Source of the DNA: Verrucomicrobia bacterium Tous-C9LFEB
GTDB taxonomy: Bacteria > Acidobacteriota > Terriglobia > Terriglobales > Acidobacteriaceae
Assembly: GCA_903970445.1 (NCBI GenBank)
Contig: CAJCIP010000011.1
Location: forward strand, 1-64,000
DNA length: 64,000 nt
Reading direction: 5' to 3'
Under the pieces are notes generated by a model. The model made no database searches. It was not told where the DNA came from and worked only from the letters and a program-made list of their open reading frames with translations. The position numbers were made by a program, and so were the translations under genes. Positions 62,622 through 64,000 of the stretch are shown here, in pieces; position 1 is the stretch's first letter; each line of letters begins with the position of its first letter.

Positions 62622-64000
62622 ATGAGTGAGAACAAGGCGGTTCGCCGCGCGCTGCTGTCGGTTACAGAAAAATCTGGTCTTGTAGAGTTCGCCCGGGTGC
62701 TGGCGCATTTTGGCGTGGAACTGGTTTCTACCGGAGGAACAGCAAAAGCGCTGCGTGACGCCGGTCTTGCTGTTCGCGACATTGCGGACTTGACCGGCTT
62801 TCCAGAAATGCTGGATGGGCGCGTGAAAACGCTCCACCCTGTGGTGCACGGCGGCCTTCTATATCGCAGGAACGATCCGACCCATGTGGAAGCGGTTCAG
62901 AAGCACGGCATTGGCGCCATCGACATGGTCGTCGTCAATTTGTATGCCTTTGAGAAGACAGCGGCGAGGCCTGATGTTGCGTTCGGAGATCTGATCGAGA
63001 ACATCGATATTGGCGGTCCTTCCATGTTGCGTTCTGCTGCGAAGAACTTCGAAGACGTCGCCGTTGTGACGGACGCGGACGACTATTACGCCATCGCAGA
63101 TGAGTTGGCAGCGAATGCGGGACAGCTCAGCCGCGAGACGCGTTGGAAGCTTGCAAAGAAGGCATTCGCTTTGACGGCAGCTTACGACGGCGCGATCGCC
63201 TCTGCGTTGGAAAGCATAGAAGAGCCCGGTGGCGATTTGAACGCGGCGGACCTGCCGAAAACGTTGCGTGTCTCCGCCACACAAAGTGCGAGTCTCCGGT
63301 ACGGTGAAAATCCACATCAGCGCGCCGCGGTTTATAGCGACCAATCCGGCCTCGGAATCGCCAATGCAGAACAGCTGCAGGGCAAGGAACTCAGCTTCAA
63401 CAACCTCGTTGACCTGGACGCTTGTTGGGCGTTAGTTAGCGAGTTCGACGATTGTGCCGTTGCCATCATCAAGCACACCAATCCCTGCGGTGTTGGCCAA
63501 GGAGCTACAGTTCTCGAGGCTTACGAGCGCGCGCTCGCCGCTGATACCGTTTCCGCTTTCGGAGGCGTTCTCGGCATTAATCGACCGGTCGATCGGGAAG
63601 CTGCTGCTGCGATCGCGCGGCTCTTCGTGGAAGGCATTGTGGCGCCTGACTACACTCCCGAAGCACTTACCATTCTCGGCGCTAAGAAGAATCTTCGCCT
63701 ACTACGGATACGACCGGCAGAGCCGAAAACAGTGTTGAAGCAGATTTCTGGCGGCTACCTCTTGCAGGACGAGGACTTGTTGAAGATCAACGCGGACGAT
63801 TTGAAAATCGTCACAGCCCGTCGTCCGAGCGATGACGAAGTACGGACATTGCTGTTCGCCTGGCGCGTGTGCAAGTACGTAAAGTCGAACGCTATCGTAT
63901 ATGCGCGCTCCGATAGCGGCTTCGGGCAGACAGTCGGCGTGGGTGCGGGACAAATGAGCCGCGTAGACGCAGCGAAATTCGGTGCGATGAAGGCAGCACT
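62622..64000 (+). CDS. purH: Bifunctional AICAR formyltransferase/IMP cyclohydrolase PurH (5' part)
   Basis: 459 codons are present with an uninterrupted frame and the gene leaves the window; the family has about 520-530 residues. The IMP cyclohydrolase domain (1-200) opens RRALLSVTEKSGLVEFARVL and has ELVSTGGTAKAL, FPEMLDGRVKTLHP and GIGAIDMVVVNLYAFEKT. The AICAR transformylase domain has LRYGENPHQRAAVY and IIKHTNPCGV. It performs the last two steps of IMP synthesis. Its -10-like TAGACT sits 8 bases before the ATG, so it may be leaderless although it follows the phosphatase gene closely. Confidence 0.97.
   Translation, partial: MSENKAVRRALLSVTEKSGLVEFARVLAHFGVELVSTGGTAKALRDAGLAVRDIADLTGFPEMLDGRVKTLHPVVHGGLLYRRNDPTHVEAVQKHGIGAIDMVVVNLYAFEKTAARPDVAFGDLIENIDIGGPSMLRSAAKNFEDVAVVTDADDYYAIADELAANAGQLSRETRWKLAKKAFALTAAYDGAIASALESIEEPGGDLNAADLPKTLRVSATQSASLRYGENPHQRAAVYSDQSGLGIANAEQLQGKELSFNNLVDLDACWALVSEFDDCAVAIIKHTNPCGVGQGATVLEAYERALAADTVSAFGGVLGINRPVDREAAAAIARLFVEGIVAPDYTPEALTILGAKKNLRLLRIRPAEPKTVLKQISGGYLLQDEDLLKINADDLKIVTARRPSDDEVRTLLFAWRVCKYVKSNAIVYARSDSGFGQTVGVGAGQMSRVDAAKFGAMKAA

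Overview
The window looks like chromosome of an acidobacterium (Acidobacteriota, most likely the Terriglobia/Acidobacteriales group: Terriglobus, Granulicella, Edaphobacter and relatives). This is inferred from gene content and not from an rRNA gene: a very large Oar-type TonB receptor with an N-terminal carboxypeptidase-like domain, HspR-type heat-shock control, an MgtE_N/PRC/CBS protein beside a divergent NRAMP, and many short NTGA-coupled gene pairs. Base composition is moderately GC-rich and even. I see no transposase, integrase, phage gene or CRISPR array. All but one gene look intact; the exception is a lipoprotein gene with two frameshifts. | Layout. 1-4.9 kb: start of an S9 peptidase, a TPM/LemA envelope pair, the MgtE_N regulator plus NRAMP-like transporter, and a MutT Nudix hydrolase. 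4.9-6.6 kb: exported HAD phosphatase and the broken lipoprotein gene. 6.8-13.2 kb: heat-shock block (dnaK, small conserved protein, Fpg/Nei glycosylase, dnaJ, SDR, hspR) with a HAIR-like operator before dnaK. 13.3-18.4 kb: GT21-like glycosyltransferase facing two translationally coupled GT39 enzymes. 18.5-25.9 kb: ppx, histidine phosphatase, methyltransferase/polytopic membrane protein pair, BON lipoprotein, YtxH protein, a membrane-anchored coiled-coil protein, mnmA. 26-34.3 kb: MFS transporter, Oar-type receptor coupled to a MATE pump, and a sugar porter with an unusual inserted domain. 34.4-44.1 kb: a lipid-type cluster: P450, membrane desaturase, a FAAL-ACP-reductase megaenzyme, an exported protein and an MMPL exporter. 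44.3-50.2 kb: tRNA-Asp, tRNA-Val, a degenerate WecB-like protein and the complete dTDP-L-rhamnose operon (rfbB-A-C-D). 50.2-64 kb: VOC protein, atypical LuxR-type regulator, P5C dehydrogenase, a 1187-residue pseudo-GH18/NodB/GT2 fusion, a GT39-like protein, LolA-like protein, serS, an alkaline-phosphatase-superfamily enzyme, and purH running off the end. | How the parts fit. Much of the window concerns the envelope and its polymers: rhamnose precursor supply, several membrane glycosyltransferases, a one-polypeptide polysaccharide synthase/deacetylase, outer-membrane uptake and envelope stress proteins. The best candidate for an undescribed system is the 34.4-44.1 kb cluster, which encodes activation, carrier loading, desaturation, oxidation, reductive release and probable export of a fatty-acid-derived molecule. 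Second candidates are the MgtE_N-regulated NRAMP with rewritten metal-site motifs and the fused polysaccharide enzyme whose hydrolase domain has lost its catalytic acid.
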